Shown: one piece after another, positions 23,389-35,319 of the stretch | How the letters are laid out: the number at the start of each line of letters is the position of its first letter | How positions within the stretch are numbered: the first letter of the stretch is position 1 | Assembly (NCBI RefSeq): GCF_003473485.1 | Contig: NC_053044.1 | Location: 53,112,091-53,176,090, forward strand | Direction: 5' to 3' | Length of the DNA: 64,000 nucleotides | DNA from: Medicago truncatula | Lineage: Eukaryota; Streptophyta; Magnoliopsida; Fabales; Fabaceae | Translations under genes and position numbers: made by a program | Notes under the pieces: model-generated | Databases searched by the model: none | The model's input: the letters and a program-made list of their open reading frames with translations, nothing else | What the model was told of the DNA's origin: nothing

Positions 23389-23440
23389 TCGTGTGTGTGT
23401 GAAGTGTTGCTTACTCTTATTACTGCTCAGCTAAAATCAA

Positions 23441-25690
23441 TCTTTGACGTTGTTAATGAAACGCTCGCGGAAACAAAGTGTTGCAGAAGATGATTCAAAC
23501 AAGCAACTTTCATGCACACATTGTAGTTCAAAACGTTAGTGTTGGCTCTTCAGTACTTTTGATTCCATTCCTTCAAAGTTTGTGTTTACTGCTAATGTTG
23601 TGTATTCAAGTTCATTGTCATCTTAGCGTAATATGAGTTTCTTCGCAGTTTGTGTATAATCCACATTTTAGAGTATTGTTGTGATAGCTCAACCAACAAT
23701 GTTAGTTTTCAATGTTGTTTTTCAATACCAATATTTTTATCACACCATTAGTTATTTATTAACCATATCTATTTTCTGTTCTTGTAATTTATATTTCCCA
23801 TACTACTAGTGAATGATGATTTTGTAGAGTAATTCATTATTTCTTTTTCTTATATAAAATTAACCATATTTTTTTTGTCTTAAAGTAACTTATATTGAGA
23901 CAGTGGAACCATGTTATCTTACTGTACTATTTTTGAATTTGTCATTGCTGGACTGGTCTGATGCATCGGGTAACCTGAGAACCAAACTTGATAATAGTTT
24001 TGGCTACCAAAACATTAGTTCTTAAAAAACTTCCGTAAAACTGTTGAATTCACGAAGTATTGCAAGAAGAAGTATTTCCTCTTTATTTAAAGATCTCAAA
24101 CTCTTTCATATGCGCCGTGAGTGATGTGGGACTCTTTCATTTCTTTGGTGCAGATAAGGGTACGGTATTCCAGAACAGTTGACAACTATGCACTACCACT
24201 TGGGGGGACACCATTTCGGGAGTTTAGAGTATTTGTCAGCAGGTGATTTATGCTTGTAGAGGGTGCATATTGATACATCTGTTATTCATTTTCGCATGTA
24301 TATGAGCTTTACTTTTAAAAAGTTGTTAACGTATCTTAGCCGTATCTTAGCCATATCGTATTCAAAATTATTTTAACATCATATCAGCATCGTATCACAT
24401 CTTGGATTTTAGAGGCCACTCGCCATGAATAAAACACGGCCCTGTGCCACTGTCATCTTTGTGAAACACTGGCTCGTGTTTGTACATTCTCTACTACTAT
24501 GCACACAATTATTTCAGATTTATTTCCTTGACAACAAATATTTCTACAGCAAGCTCTACAACATCATTCCAATCCACTGGATTGATCAAACTAAGATATT
24601 AACAAAACAAAAAAAAAAAAAAAAAGGAAAAATAATCATCCAACTATTAACCGTGGTTGAAATTAAGGGCATCTCCAATGCTAGGAACTTATAAGTTCCT
24701 ATTGTCTTAAGTTCCGTGCCTTATTTTAGTTTGCCATTGGAGTGTGATGACATGGCATATCAAGTTGCTTAAAAATAAGGGATGTGACTTCAAGAAGGCA
24801 CCCTCGAATGAGAGAACTTAATAATAAAAAACATTATTTTAGTGCAAATCTGAACTATATTAGATGGGAGTTGGTAGGTTACTTAATTTTTATTTATTTC
24901 ATAGAAAGTGAGTGAGTGGATGGATTGGATTTTTTTACCAACGGATAGAAATTGGTGCATGGTTAATTCAATTATGATGTTATTTATTTCATAATGCTAG
25001 TAGTCCTAGTTCATGTAATTTTAATGTAATTTTAAGGGCCATTTTTAAGGTTTTTCAATTAAAAAATTATTCCTTAAAAAAGTTTAACATTTCAATTTCC
25101 GAAGCATTGAATGCACAATTTTCTATAAAAATTTACTATTTAAAGTCCTTAAAAAATACTCTTAGGACATTCGTTAACATTTCCCTTGTTTAGAAATAGT
25201 TAAAATGCCAAAAAAAGTTGTTTTAGTTATTTTCATAAATGAAACACCTAGTTAATATTTCATCTTCTCTCCGTCGACCATCATAATGTGTCATTTCAAA
25301 AGTCTTATATTTTCTTGTTAACAAGCTAACGAACACATTTTAGAAAATAAAAATTGAAAATGATTTTTGCTGGGCCTAAATATCATTGCCGAGACTTTTC
25401 TTTTGTTTGAATAACATTGCTGAAGCTTGAGTTTAATTCATTATGAGATGCTGGGGTTCTTAGCATCAGCACCAATTATGGTTGAAATTAGAGGATACAG
25501 ATGCTAATATTAGCACACAGGTTGGAAGAGTTCAGTCGTTAAAGGAGTAGCCAGTTGTATGGATTGGAACATCGAATGAACAAGAGACTCAGCCTTCAAT
25601 TCATGTTCATGACTGCGGAAAAAAACATTTTCACTGCTTGTCTACGAATTTTGATACGAAACTTCCAGTTTGTTTATAATTCAACTCTTT
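23441..25690. other. Intergenic region
   Basis: No protein-coding gene recognised. The stretch to about 23720 still resembles the region behind copy A (5500-5660). At 24664 'aagggcatctccaatgc' resembles the end of short DNA elements, without a clear partner. 'gtatcttagccgtatcttagccatatcgtatt' near 24333 echoes the GATACG-rich element in the DXS-like gene. Confidence 0.5.
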
Positions 25691-25699
25691 CGGAATGAC

Positions 25700-26084
25700 G
25701 TTTGTTTGTGAGTTTGGAGGGGAAGGGAGGGGAGGGCTTTGGGGGTTGGAAATATATAGAAAAATGAACAAAAAATTCACATTTTTTGAAAAAACATTTT
25801 TTTAGATAATGATAAACTAATACTTATGATTAATATACTTTTAATTTTTAAGAATCTTATAACAAGATAGATTGAATTTGAAAAATTCATATTAACCCTC
25901 CATAACCTCCCAAAACCCTCCCCAATACAATTTTTGAGTTCCCCCAAATGAGGGGGATTTTTTATTATGAGTAAAAAATTAACCTCCAAAGCCCTCTCCT
26001 CCTAATGTCTTCTATTTTTTCCACTTGCTCATTCCTTTTTTCTAAAACCCTCCCCTCCTCTCCAAACTCCCAAACAAAACCTTA
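25700..26084. mobile_element. Foldback element with 'gtttgggagtttggagggg' ends
   Basis: The left arm 'tttgtttgtgagtttggaggggaagggaggggagggctttggggg' pairs with the right arm 'cctcccctcctctccaaactcccaaacaaaacc'. A related but different copy lies at 56440-56679 in an intron of the DXS-like gene. Noncoding. Confidence 0.8.
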
Positions 26085-27227
26085 GAAGAACACGAACACA
26101 TCTTAAAGAGCTGTATATATGCTGCCAGTATTTGATCCATCCACAAATTTCATAATCAAGTAAATTTGATGTCATGTAAACTAGTTCAATTATTTGACAG
26201 CACTATAGTCAAGGTAATCCATTTTCATGGGGTAGTAGATAGGGTGTACAATTGGAACCCAGTTGTAAGATAGGAACATGAATGTGTATTATAATATTTT
26301 TCTCTCTATTTTAAATATTATTGTCGATTTAAGGGTGTCCCTCGACACATCCTTGCTTTTCTATCGTCTTTCTCATTAATTGCCTTATGATGAAGGATTG
26401 ACAGGATTATTTCTCATATTTATATGCGGACAAACTAGGTCGTTGATTTTGGCCTGCGGACTATGCCCTTTTATGGTAGGAAGTAGCCAATGTCTATTTT
26501 AATCATCGTGTTCGACTGTAGTTTGGCCTAACTGCCTCCCTTGTTTTTAAGAAAAAAATAGCAACAATTATTATTGAACCATGTCATGTGATATTATGCG
26601 ACACAAGTGTGCAATCCCCTGAAGTTAGAGAACCATCATGTAATGTTAAATGTTGGTATGTTAATAATATCTTACTTTGTAGAGCCTAGTAGTCAAACAC
26701 ATCAATTTGGTTTATGACATCAGGGTTCTCTGAGTGATACGAATTATCCGGTACCGGACGTGAAAATTAAAACGGAAAGACTATTGTTTTGATGAATTAA
26801 CTTGAGCACACTAAGTACAAAACAATGGGAATTACATTCTTTGCCTTCAGGACCAATCACTTTCAATATAAGAAGTCGAGTTACCAAGCAAGAAGCTTGT
26901 TTCAATTTTGGGTATGGACAGTCACAGCAATTGCAACAGACTAGGATCAGATGATTCATAACAAGCGGAGAAAGACGTGGGTAAGTAAAAAGAAATAGCA
27001 GATCTGGCGGAAACAGACTAAGAAATAAGAATTGTATGAAACAAACTCATATAAATAGGACTGAAGTTAATGCCCACGGTAATAACAATAAATTTTCAAT
27101 TCAAGTAAAACATTTCATACTGGTTGAATTCAGATCCTCAAATCCACATCCAAAAATATGAATAGTACAACCTCTGAAACACACAGTAAGCATACACTCA
27201 AGAAGATAGTCCAGAGACACAAAAGCT
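26085..27227. other. Intergenic region and 3' flank of the first Ran gene
   Basis: No gene recognised to about 27000. From about 27100 ('ctggttgaattcagatcctcaaatccacatcc') the sequence is the likely 3' UTR of the first Ran gene, and it is strongly conserved at 37370-37450 behind the third Ran gene. Confidence 0.6.
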
Positions 27228-29627
27228 TTACTCAAAAGCATCATCATCGTCATCAGGAAGGGGTTGATTAGCAGCTTGGAGAAGCTCATTCTCATGTCTG
27301 CAAAAGAACCAATAAATGAGAGATTCAAAATAAACAATTACATTGCAATTGAATGAGAAAAGCAATTTTTTAGCATACTATTAGATATTCCTAAAAAACT
27401 AATGGATGTTATGGTCTTTTAGCATATTAGTATCGCATATTCCTAAACGAGGCGGATAAATGGAAGGGAAAGAATAGAGAAGGAAAGGAAGGGACGGGGA
27501 TGATGAAAATGAAATTATTTCTCAATATTTGAATTTTATTTTTACAAATAACCATTCCCATGCAATCTCTTCCCATCACCTACACAAATCTAAAAACAAT
27601 GTGGTGGTAACTTGAAGAGCATATTTGAACTTAAAAACACATGGATTAATGTTCAACGGTCATAAACATGGCCAATGATGTATAGCTAATGATATGCCTC
27701 CCAGAAAGTTATTTTCAATCTCTTTTCATAAACTTCTCAAAATAGCTTATAGAAACAGTTTACACAGCGCATACACGGCATTTAAACTCATAAGGCTCTT
27801 TAACTATAATAATAGTTTGTAGTTTATTCATAAAACTGTTTATAACCCTCATATCCATGATTTGATTTTAGGAGATCATTTTCAACTACAACCACTATTT
27901 TGCAATGCTACAATCAACATATTTTATCATGCAAATGATGAATGATTGTAGGATAAAGAATAAAAGGATTTGATGAAAGATAGCTTACACTTGTTGTGCA
28001 GCTAAATCAATTTGAACTTCTGGTGGAGCCAATGCAGGAGATTCTACAAAGTGCAAGTTAGGATCCCTGCAAATATGGACAAGTTAGAAACAATTAGTTG
28101 AAATGACTAAAAGTTAAATGTGTTCTTCCTGACAGTAGAGAAAGAAACTAGAAAACCGACACCTACCCTGCAAGTTTCCTGGCAAGGTAAAGGAAAGGCT
28201 TCTCAAAGTTATAGTTGCTCTTAGCTGAAATCTCATAGTACTGCAAATTCTTCTTCCTGTGGAAGGTAACCTGCTTTGCCTTTACTTGTCTGTTCTTCAC
28301 ATCAACCTTATTACCACAGAGAACAATCGGGATGTTTTCACAAACCCTGAAAACAATTGTACAGAAAATCACCAAACAGTAAGATAACCATGTTGGTGAT
28401 GAATACTGGGTGTTTAGCAACAAAATGATTAAAAAGGTTTCAAGGACTCTTGATTTACATACCGGCAAAGATCACGGTGCCAGGTAGGGACATTCTTGTA
28501 TGTCAGTCGGGCTGTAACATCAAACATTATAATAGCACACTGCCCATGGATACTGTAAAATAAGGCGAAGCATGTTAAAAGCAATTCGAAAGGAATCAAT
28601 GCAGACATACAAATAAAAGTGTGTATCAAAGAAGACTAAAAGCCTTGGACAAACTGTTCTAAGGAAAAAAAAATATACTTCATTACATTCTTCAATGCAA
28701 AAATTCCCTCTTAAGGGAATACTAACTCATCAGCACAGGAATAAAGACACACAAAGGACATGCAAAACTACAGTACAGTGAACTACTGAAGTGATCAACA
28801 ACGCGACATCAAGGCCAAGTTACAGTACACTTTTTTGATGTCAAAAGAACTAAAATCTCATATGTTCCAAATCTAACAACATGCAAACAGCAGAAGTAAA
28901 CTGAAATTGATTTTTAGAGTTAGAAACAACGCATTCGAGTGATCAGCATTAAGTGACTGAAGAAGATATCATGATTGTTAGGTATAAATAAATGTTGCGT
29001 GACAATGAATTTGCTAACCAGATTACCAAAAGATCAGACAAAAAAAATTGAGAGCACAACTAAACAAGAGCGAGGTAACGATATTCAACGAAATGAAGAG
29101 GAGACTTACTAGTATCCATCTCTGAGGCCACCAAACTTCTCTTGTCCAGCAGTATCCCAGCAGTAGAACCGAATCTTTCCGCAGTTTGTGAAGAAATCCA
29201 ATGGATGCACTTCCACACCAATTGTAGCTGTTTACAATCACAAATCAACGATTAAACGCGTATTAATTAAGAATAACATGCATATAATAACCCTAAATTA
29301 GAAAATGAATCTTACGTTCATATTTCTTCTCGAACTCTCCAGTAAGATGCCTCTTGACGAAAGTTGTCTTTCCTGCAAATGTTGATAAAAATAAAGTTCA
29401 AATCGTAATCACATGGTTGCAAACGATTTCAATTATCTTAAAGAATTTAGAGTGAATCGATGTGATAAAATGGTTTACCAGTGCCACCGTCACCGACGAT
29501 AACAAGCTTGAAACTAGGATAATCAACGGTTTGCTGATTAGGCAAAGCCTGCAATTCAACAAATCAAGATCAATGCGAATGGAATAACAAAACGAAACTG
29601 CAGAAATCGGAGAATGAATAGTACCAT
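27228..29627 (-). CDS. RAN: GTP-binding nuclear protein Ran, tandem copy 1
   Basis: Small GTPase that drives nucleocytoplasmic transport and spindle/nuclear-envelope assembly through importins, exportins, RCC1 and RanGAP. Eight coding exons on the minus strand: 29625-29627 (ATG alone), 29479-29548, 29316-29372, 29110-29227, 28463-28552, 28167-28346, 27989-28066 and 27228-27297. They total 666 nt, or 221 aa, the usual plant Ran length. Motifs: P-loop GDGGTGKTT (20-28), switch [10 protein letters not shown] (45-53), [10 protein letters not shown] (68-77), NKVD (125-128), SAK (153-155) and the acidic DDDDDAFE tail. There is no C-terminal prenylation Cys, as expected for Ran. Residue 199 is read as Val where copy 3 has Gln, because the exon 7 donor context is CAAGT|GTAAGC. 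A TATA box (29724-29730) lies about 97 bp upstream of the ATG. Confidence 0.95.
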
Positions 29628-29723
29628 TATGAAGGGAATTGATAGAAGTGGTGAAGAAGAAGAAGCTAGCTAGGTTAGGTTGCGTTCTGTTCAGTGTGAT
29701 GGAAAGAATGAAAGGAGAGTGGT

Positions 29724-29730
29724 TTTTATA
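29724..29730 (-). promoter_or_regulatory. TATA box of Ran copy 1
   Basis: TATAAAA on the minus strand within 'CCTATAAAAACCAC', about 97 bp upstream of the start codon. Position and context match those of the other two Ran copies. Confidence 0.65.
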
Positions 29731-32609
29731 GGAAGGAAAAAAAAGGGTTTCAAATTCAAGTTTTGAAAGTAGCTAGCTGGCACCAATGCGTTCAACTGAC
29801 GCAGCTCTCTCCACCCTCTGATTCATTCAGTCACAACGTCTTCATAAGTAAGGACCGTTACTTTCGCTCCCGTTAATTCAAAACTTACACACCACAATAA
29901 CTTCAAATTATTTTAACTTCAAATTAAATATGTTTTTATCCTTTTTTGTTTGTTTCTATATTTTAATTATTTGGGATAATAGTCATTTTGCATGTAAAAA
30001 TAACCACAATAATCTTTCAATGTATCGAAGTTTAAAAATAGTCTTGTCCATTTTCTTAATCAAAATAATCTTTAACGCAATGTTGACATCAACTCTTTTT
30101 ATATATACAATAAAAGTATGAGAATTGTCCAAAAATTATCCCAAAATATTCGTATAAATATGATTTTTCCATTTTATTATCACCTCGTGCAATTACTTTT
30201 CAATTTGCTCCTAATTATAAACAAAATTGTAAAGCAATTTGTCAAGTATGAATGTTTAGATTGCCAATGTATTTGGCAAGATCATTTAAATTTTAAAGTG
30301 TCTACACTTTCAAATTTAAACAAATTTAAAGCGTGACTTTGTTAAACTCACCACTACTTCAAACATAGACTTGATATTTTTTTTTTTTAGAAATACATAC
30401 ACTTACATGTTTGCCACACACGAAGGTTGCGGTTTTATTTTTTTAAGAGTTTGAAATGTTGGGACTGTAAATAGAGTAGTTTATAATTTGAGTGATTTAG
30501 TTGTTAAGAAGTTGATTTACTTATAAGATAGTGAGTTTAATTTCTGTTATTAATGTGATGACTTCTTTAGTAAGTGATCTGTTTGTAGTATCTTGCTCGT
30601 TGGAGCCTTCTCTGATCCTAATGAGTCCAAATAACATAAATTTTTATTATAAAAAAAAAAAAAAAAAAGTAGCTTATAGTTTATTCGGTACTATTTGCGT
30701 TTTATAATATTCTTGATTAACAAAGCAAAATATGTAATGAAAGTTATACTCCCTCTCGTTCCATTTAGTAGAGATACTTAGGTAAACAAAAGTTGATGTA
30801 TTTTATCTAAATTTTAAACTAGATAAATCAACTTTTGTTGACATAAATGTCTTTTATAAAAAAGATAGAAGAGAGTGCTTATTATAAAAAGTTTGGTATT
30901 GGAACACAAATTTTTCAGACACCATGTGCAACAACAACTCAAAACACCCATCACGGAAATCAAGGCATGTGGAAACTATTAAAAGAGAGCAAAAGGTGTC
31001 CCCAAGCGTATATTATACAATGTCTTGTGTCCGCTTTTGTGTTCTCCAATCATTTCTTTTATTATAATTACAAGTAAATATTTTGTGTATGTACATATAT
31101 TTATAAACTTTTAAAAATGATAATTAAAGAATGATTGTTAAAGTGCCCATGGATGGGACACACATATATAAAGATTGTTTATAATGCATACAACTCAAAG
31201 GGATGTTGGGATGTTTTTTGATCCTTTTGACCCTGCTCTTGACCCAATGTGGGGTCTCCCATAAATTTTCCAGACAAATCAGAAAGGTTATTGAAATTAT
31301 TTTTCTCGCTCCTTCGTTTTGAAAGAGAATGAGAAAGTTTGTTGTAATTTAAGTCGAAGAAAAATAAATAATCAATAATTGTTACAAAAATTAATTTAAA
31401 TTTGAATTGTTCTACACGATTGGTAAGGTCATCAAGTTATTTTTTGGTAGAAGGATAAATTTTAAAAAGAAATATTTTTTGCTTGTTACATCTTCATACA
31501 TTCTAGTTACACTCGTTTGACACAAGTTATTTAAATAAGGTTTCTCTTGGTTTTTTTTTTTGGGTGCATTTGAACAGCGTGAACTAAATCGACGCACATA
31601 CAAAAAATAGTTTTAATAAAGGCAACCCCTCAAAAAAATAAAAAAAATAAAGGCAAACTCAACTCATCGTAAATTCTAAAATTTCAGATGTTACGCACCT
31701 ACATGACATGAGTTTAACTAACATCAACATGCATACCTACACGTACGAATATTTGTTAAGAGTACAAGAACTCCATCGTACATATTTACGTACCAACAAA
31801 TGATTAATTCAATTCACATATTATTTATAAAAAAAGTTCAATTTATTTATACAAGTTCACGGTAATGATTCTTCAGGAAATTACAAATTGTGAAATTCAT
31901 TTCAAGTGACTGTAGATGAACTCAGTGCCTATATGCAACTACCAATAAAGAGGATATCAATTCCATAAAAGGGTAGCTGGAGAAGGATTTAGAAATTTCA
32001 GTATGCTTTCTCTCAATTCATTCTTTATGTTTGTCAAGGAAGTTGAATGCTAAGATTTGTAATTAAAATTGCTGTGTTGAAGATTAATGAGAGATGAAAG
32101 GTTCTGATTTTTTTTCTTTCTTCGGAATATTACTGCAACTGCAAGTTGTTTTCCAAACCTAAAACCTATCAACTTCAATACTTTGAATTTTTTAAACGTC
32201 ACAAACTGAAAGTTATTAAACCTGAACGGCAATACACAATCACATAACTACGTCTGTGATTGGTTTCCTGTCTCAAAAATCTGAACTTGAACATGGACTT
32301 CTCTCTTCACAGTTCACACAATATCATTAAAAGTCTAAACTTGAACAAGTAAACTTTTTCAAGTGAAATGGGTGGCATAGAGCAAATACTAAACAAACAA
32401 AATCATTGCCTGCAGCAGAGTATTGATACGATACGTCCACATTAAGTGAGGGTTTACATAAAAGTAAAACATCCCAAACTCATGATGATAAAATTCAAAT
32501 GCCCAAATCTGTAACCAAAAATGCTAAAACTTCAACCTCAAGCACAAAATATTATAGCATACTACACAACAGCACCAACTCAAGACAGAGGACAGCAGTC
32601 GCAAGGGTC
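29731..32609. other. Intergenic region between Ran copies 1 and 2
   Basis: No gene recognised. A Stowaway-like end ('actccctctcgttcc', about 30749) has only a weak partner. The rest is AT-rich with oligo-A/T tracts, and the last few hundred bases are the 3' flank of Ran copy 2, which does not resemble the shared 3' flank of copies 1 and 3. Confidence 0.55.
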
Positions 32610-35228
32610 CTACTCAAATGTATCATCATCGTCATCAGGAAGGGGTTGATTAGCAGCTTGGAGAAGCTCATTCTCTTGTCTGCAAAAGAACCAATAAATG
32701 AGAAATTAAAAATAAACAATTACACTGCAATTGAATGAGAAAAGCAATGTTTTAGCATACTATTTGATATTCCTAAAAAAACTAATGGATGTTATGGTCT
32801 TTTAGCATACTAGTATTGCATATTCCTAAACGAGGCGGATAAAATGAAGAGAAAATGAAATAATTTCTCAATGTTTGAATTTTATTTTTGCAAATAACCA
32901 TTCCCATGCAATCTCTTCCCATCACCAACAAAAATCTAACAACAATATGGTGGTAACTTGAACAGCATATCTGAACTTAAAAACAAATGGATTAGTGTTC
33001 AATGGTTACAAACATGGCCAATGATGTATAGCTAATGATATGCCCCCCAGAAAGTTATTTTCAATCTCTTTTCATAAACTTCTTAAAATAGCTTCAAGAA
33101 ACAACTTACACAGAGCGCATACACAGCATTTAAACTACCATAATAACAGTTTGTATGATAGGAGTTTTTTAACAAACATTTAAAAAGCTGTTTATAACCC
33201 TCATATCCATGATAGTTGTGACACTTTGATTTTAGGAGATAATTTTCAACTACAACCACTATTTTGCAATGCTACAATCAACAAGTTTTATCATGCCAAT
33301 GATGAATGATTGTAGGATAAAGAATAAAAGGATTTGAAGAAAGATAGCTTACACTTGTTGTGCAGCTAAATCAATTTGAACTTCTGGTGGAGCCAATGCA
33401 GGAGATTCTACAAAGTGCAAGTTAGGATCCCTGCAAATATGGACAAGTTTGAAATAATTAGTTGAAATGCACTAAAAGTTAAATGTGTTCTTCCTGACAG
33501 TAGAGAAAGAAACTAGAAAACTGACACCTACCCTGCAAGTTTCCTGGCAAGGTAAAGGAAAGGCTTCTCAAAGTTATAGTTGCTCTTAGCTGAAATCTCA
33601 TAGTACTGCAAATTCTTCTTCCTGTGGAAGGTAACCTGCTTTGCCTTCACTTGCCTGTTTTTCACATCAACCTTGTTACCGCAAAGAACAATTGGGATGT
33701 TTTCACAGACCCTGAAAATCAGTTTCAAAAAGGAAGTGTCCATAAAGCAACATAAGGAACGTGGTGCTGAAATAAAGTGTTAAAAAAAGGTTTCAAGGAC
33801 TGCATTTACTAACCGACAAAGATCACGGTGCCAGGTAGGAACATTTTTGTATGTTAGACGGGCAGTAACATCAAACATTATAATAGCACATTGCCCGTGG
33901 ATACTGCAATATAAAGATAACAGGTTAAAAACAATATATAGCAAGTAAAACAGGCACAAACAAGACCGAAAGAGATTCCTATTATGTCATAAAAAAGACA
34001 CCGATACGTATATAACGACTACAAAAGCAAGTAAAACAAGAAGAAAGGAGATTCCTACTATGTCGTAAATAAGACACCTAGATGTACATAACGGCTGCGA
34101 AAGCAAGTAATTTACACGTAGTACCCAAAATACTGATGCATGCAAGTGTGTGATAACCAAGAAACAGCTACCCTTATTAACATGAAACAAAGTCTACATT
34201 TAAGATCCTTAAATATGTAGTATACGTTAAGAGGGCAAAGTCAGTTTACGGCCAGCACAATAATATGATAAAGAAACTCAATCTCATGTGCAATTCATCA
34301 TGTAATATTGGCACAAAAAACAGGAACAGATGACTGACAACAGACAAGCTTTAAATTCATAGCTGAAGTGAAGGCTCACAACATACAAGTAGAGGACTGC
34401 TTCAAATTTGATTTAAGTGATATATAAACCACATGGATCATTTGATTTAACAGGCTACAACTACCACTTGAAAACACAATACATAAATTCAAACAAATGA
34501 CGAAACATCTAAACAAATCTGATTTAAGTGTTACATAAACCGAACAGGGAATTTGGTTAAACAGGTAACCACAAGATTGCTCAAAAACTCGAGATCACAG
34601 ATACATTTAAATAAATGAAGAGGAAACTTACTAGTATCCATCTCTGAGGCCACCAAACTTCTCTTGTCCAGCAGTATCCCAGCAGTAGAAGCGAATCTTG
34701 CCGCAGTTTGTGAAGAAATCCAATGGATGCACTTCCACACCAATTGTAGCTGTTTACAATCAAATCAAATCAACTAAGTCATCACTTACACGCTTATTAA
34801 GAAAAACAAGTATAATCACTTAATTTTGCGTATATAACCCTAAATTAAAAAGGAATCTTACGTTCATATTTCTTCTCAAATTCTCCGGTAAGATGCCTCT
34901 TCACAAATGTTGTCTTTCCTAAAGGAAAAAAAAAATGATCATTATTCATTACAACAAAGTTCACTTCCAACTCAATATGCCAGATCCTAACGAATCACTG
35001 ATTCTATGTTAAATATTTCACGGAATAAAGAAGCGATGAAGGAAAAGGAAAAAGGCGATTGGTACCAGTGCCGCCATCGCCGACGATGACAAGCTTGAAG
35101 CTCGGGTAATCAACGGTTTGCTGATTGGGCAAAGCCTACAGAAGAAAAACACGATGAATTGTTATTGTTAATCGAACAAGAGAAAGGATTGGCGTGAAAT
35201 CGGCGCAATGAGAATGAGAGCATACCAT
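32610..35228 (-). CDS. RAN: GTP-binding nuclear protein Ran, tandem copy 2
   Basis: Eight coding exons on the minus strand: 35226-35228 (ATG alone), 35066-35135, 34862-34918, 34632-34749, 33814-33903, 33532-33711, 33353-33430 and 32610-32679. Exon lengths are identical to copies 1 and 3 (3, 70, 57, 118, 90, 180, 78 and 70 nt), giving 221 aa. All G-motifs are intact: [23 protein letters not shown] and SAK. The tail ends DDDDTFE instead of DDDDDAFE, and the segment before it reads QQVQENELLQ. The same CAAGT|GTAAGC donor as copy 1 is used for exon 7. Introns 6 and 7 are nearly identical to copy 1, whereas intron 3 is closer to copy 3. A TATA box lies at 35302-35309. Confidence 0.95.
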
Positions 35229-35301
35229 AGTGTCTTTGGTTCGAAAGAAGAAGAGCGTTGTGATGTGAGATGAGAGTGAGTAGTGAATTAACGAATTAGG
35301 G

Positions 35302-35309
35302 TTTTTATA
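35302..35309 (-). promoter_or_regulatory. TATA box of Ran copy 2
   Basis: TATAAAAA on the minus strand within 'CTAATATAAAAACCC', about 75 bp upstream of the start codon. Confidence 0.6.
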
Positions 35310-35319
35310 TTAGTAAGGG

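Larger units (their letters stand above)
21865..23440 (+). repeat. 202-bp tandem duplication, second copy swollen by two insertions
   Basis: Copy 1 is 21865-22066 and copy 2 starts at 22067 ('agctaatcaagttttggactttgatatcaataggcctgtggaaa'). Copy 2 resumes after a MITE at 22301 and, after a 0.9-kb foldback element, at 23339. It ends about 23440 with the same 'gaagtgttgcttactcttattactgctcagctaaaatcaa'. Both copies carry (TA)n-(GT)n microsatellites. Confidence 0.88.

Noticed and set aside
30749-30860. Second Stowaway MITE
   Set aside because: The 'actccctctcgttcc' start is convincing, but the other end is too diverged to define an element.
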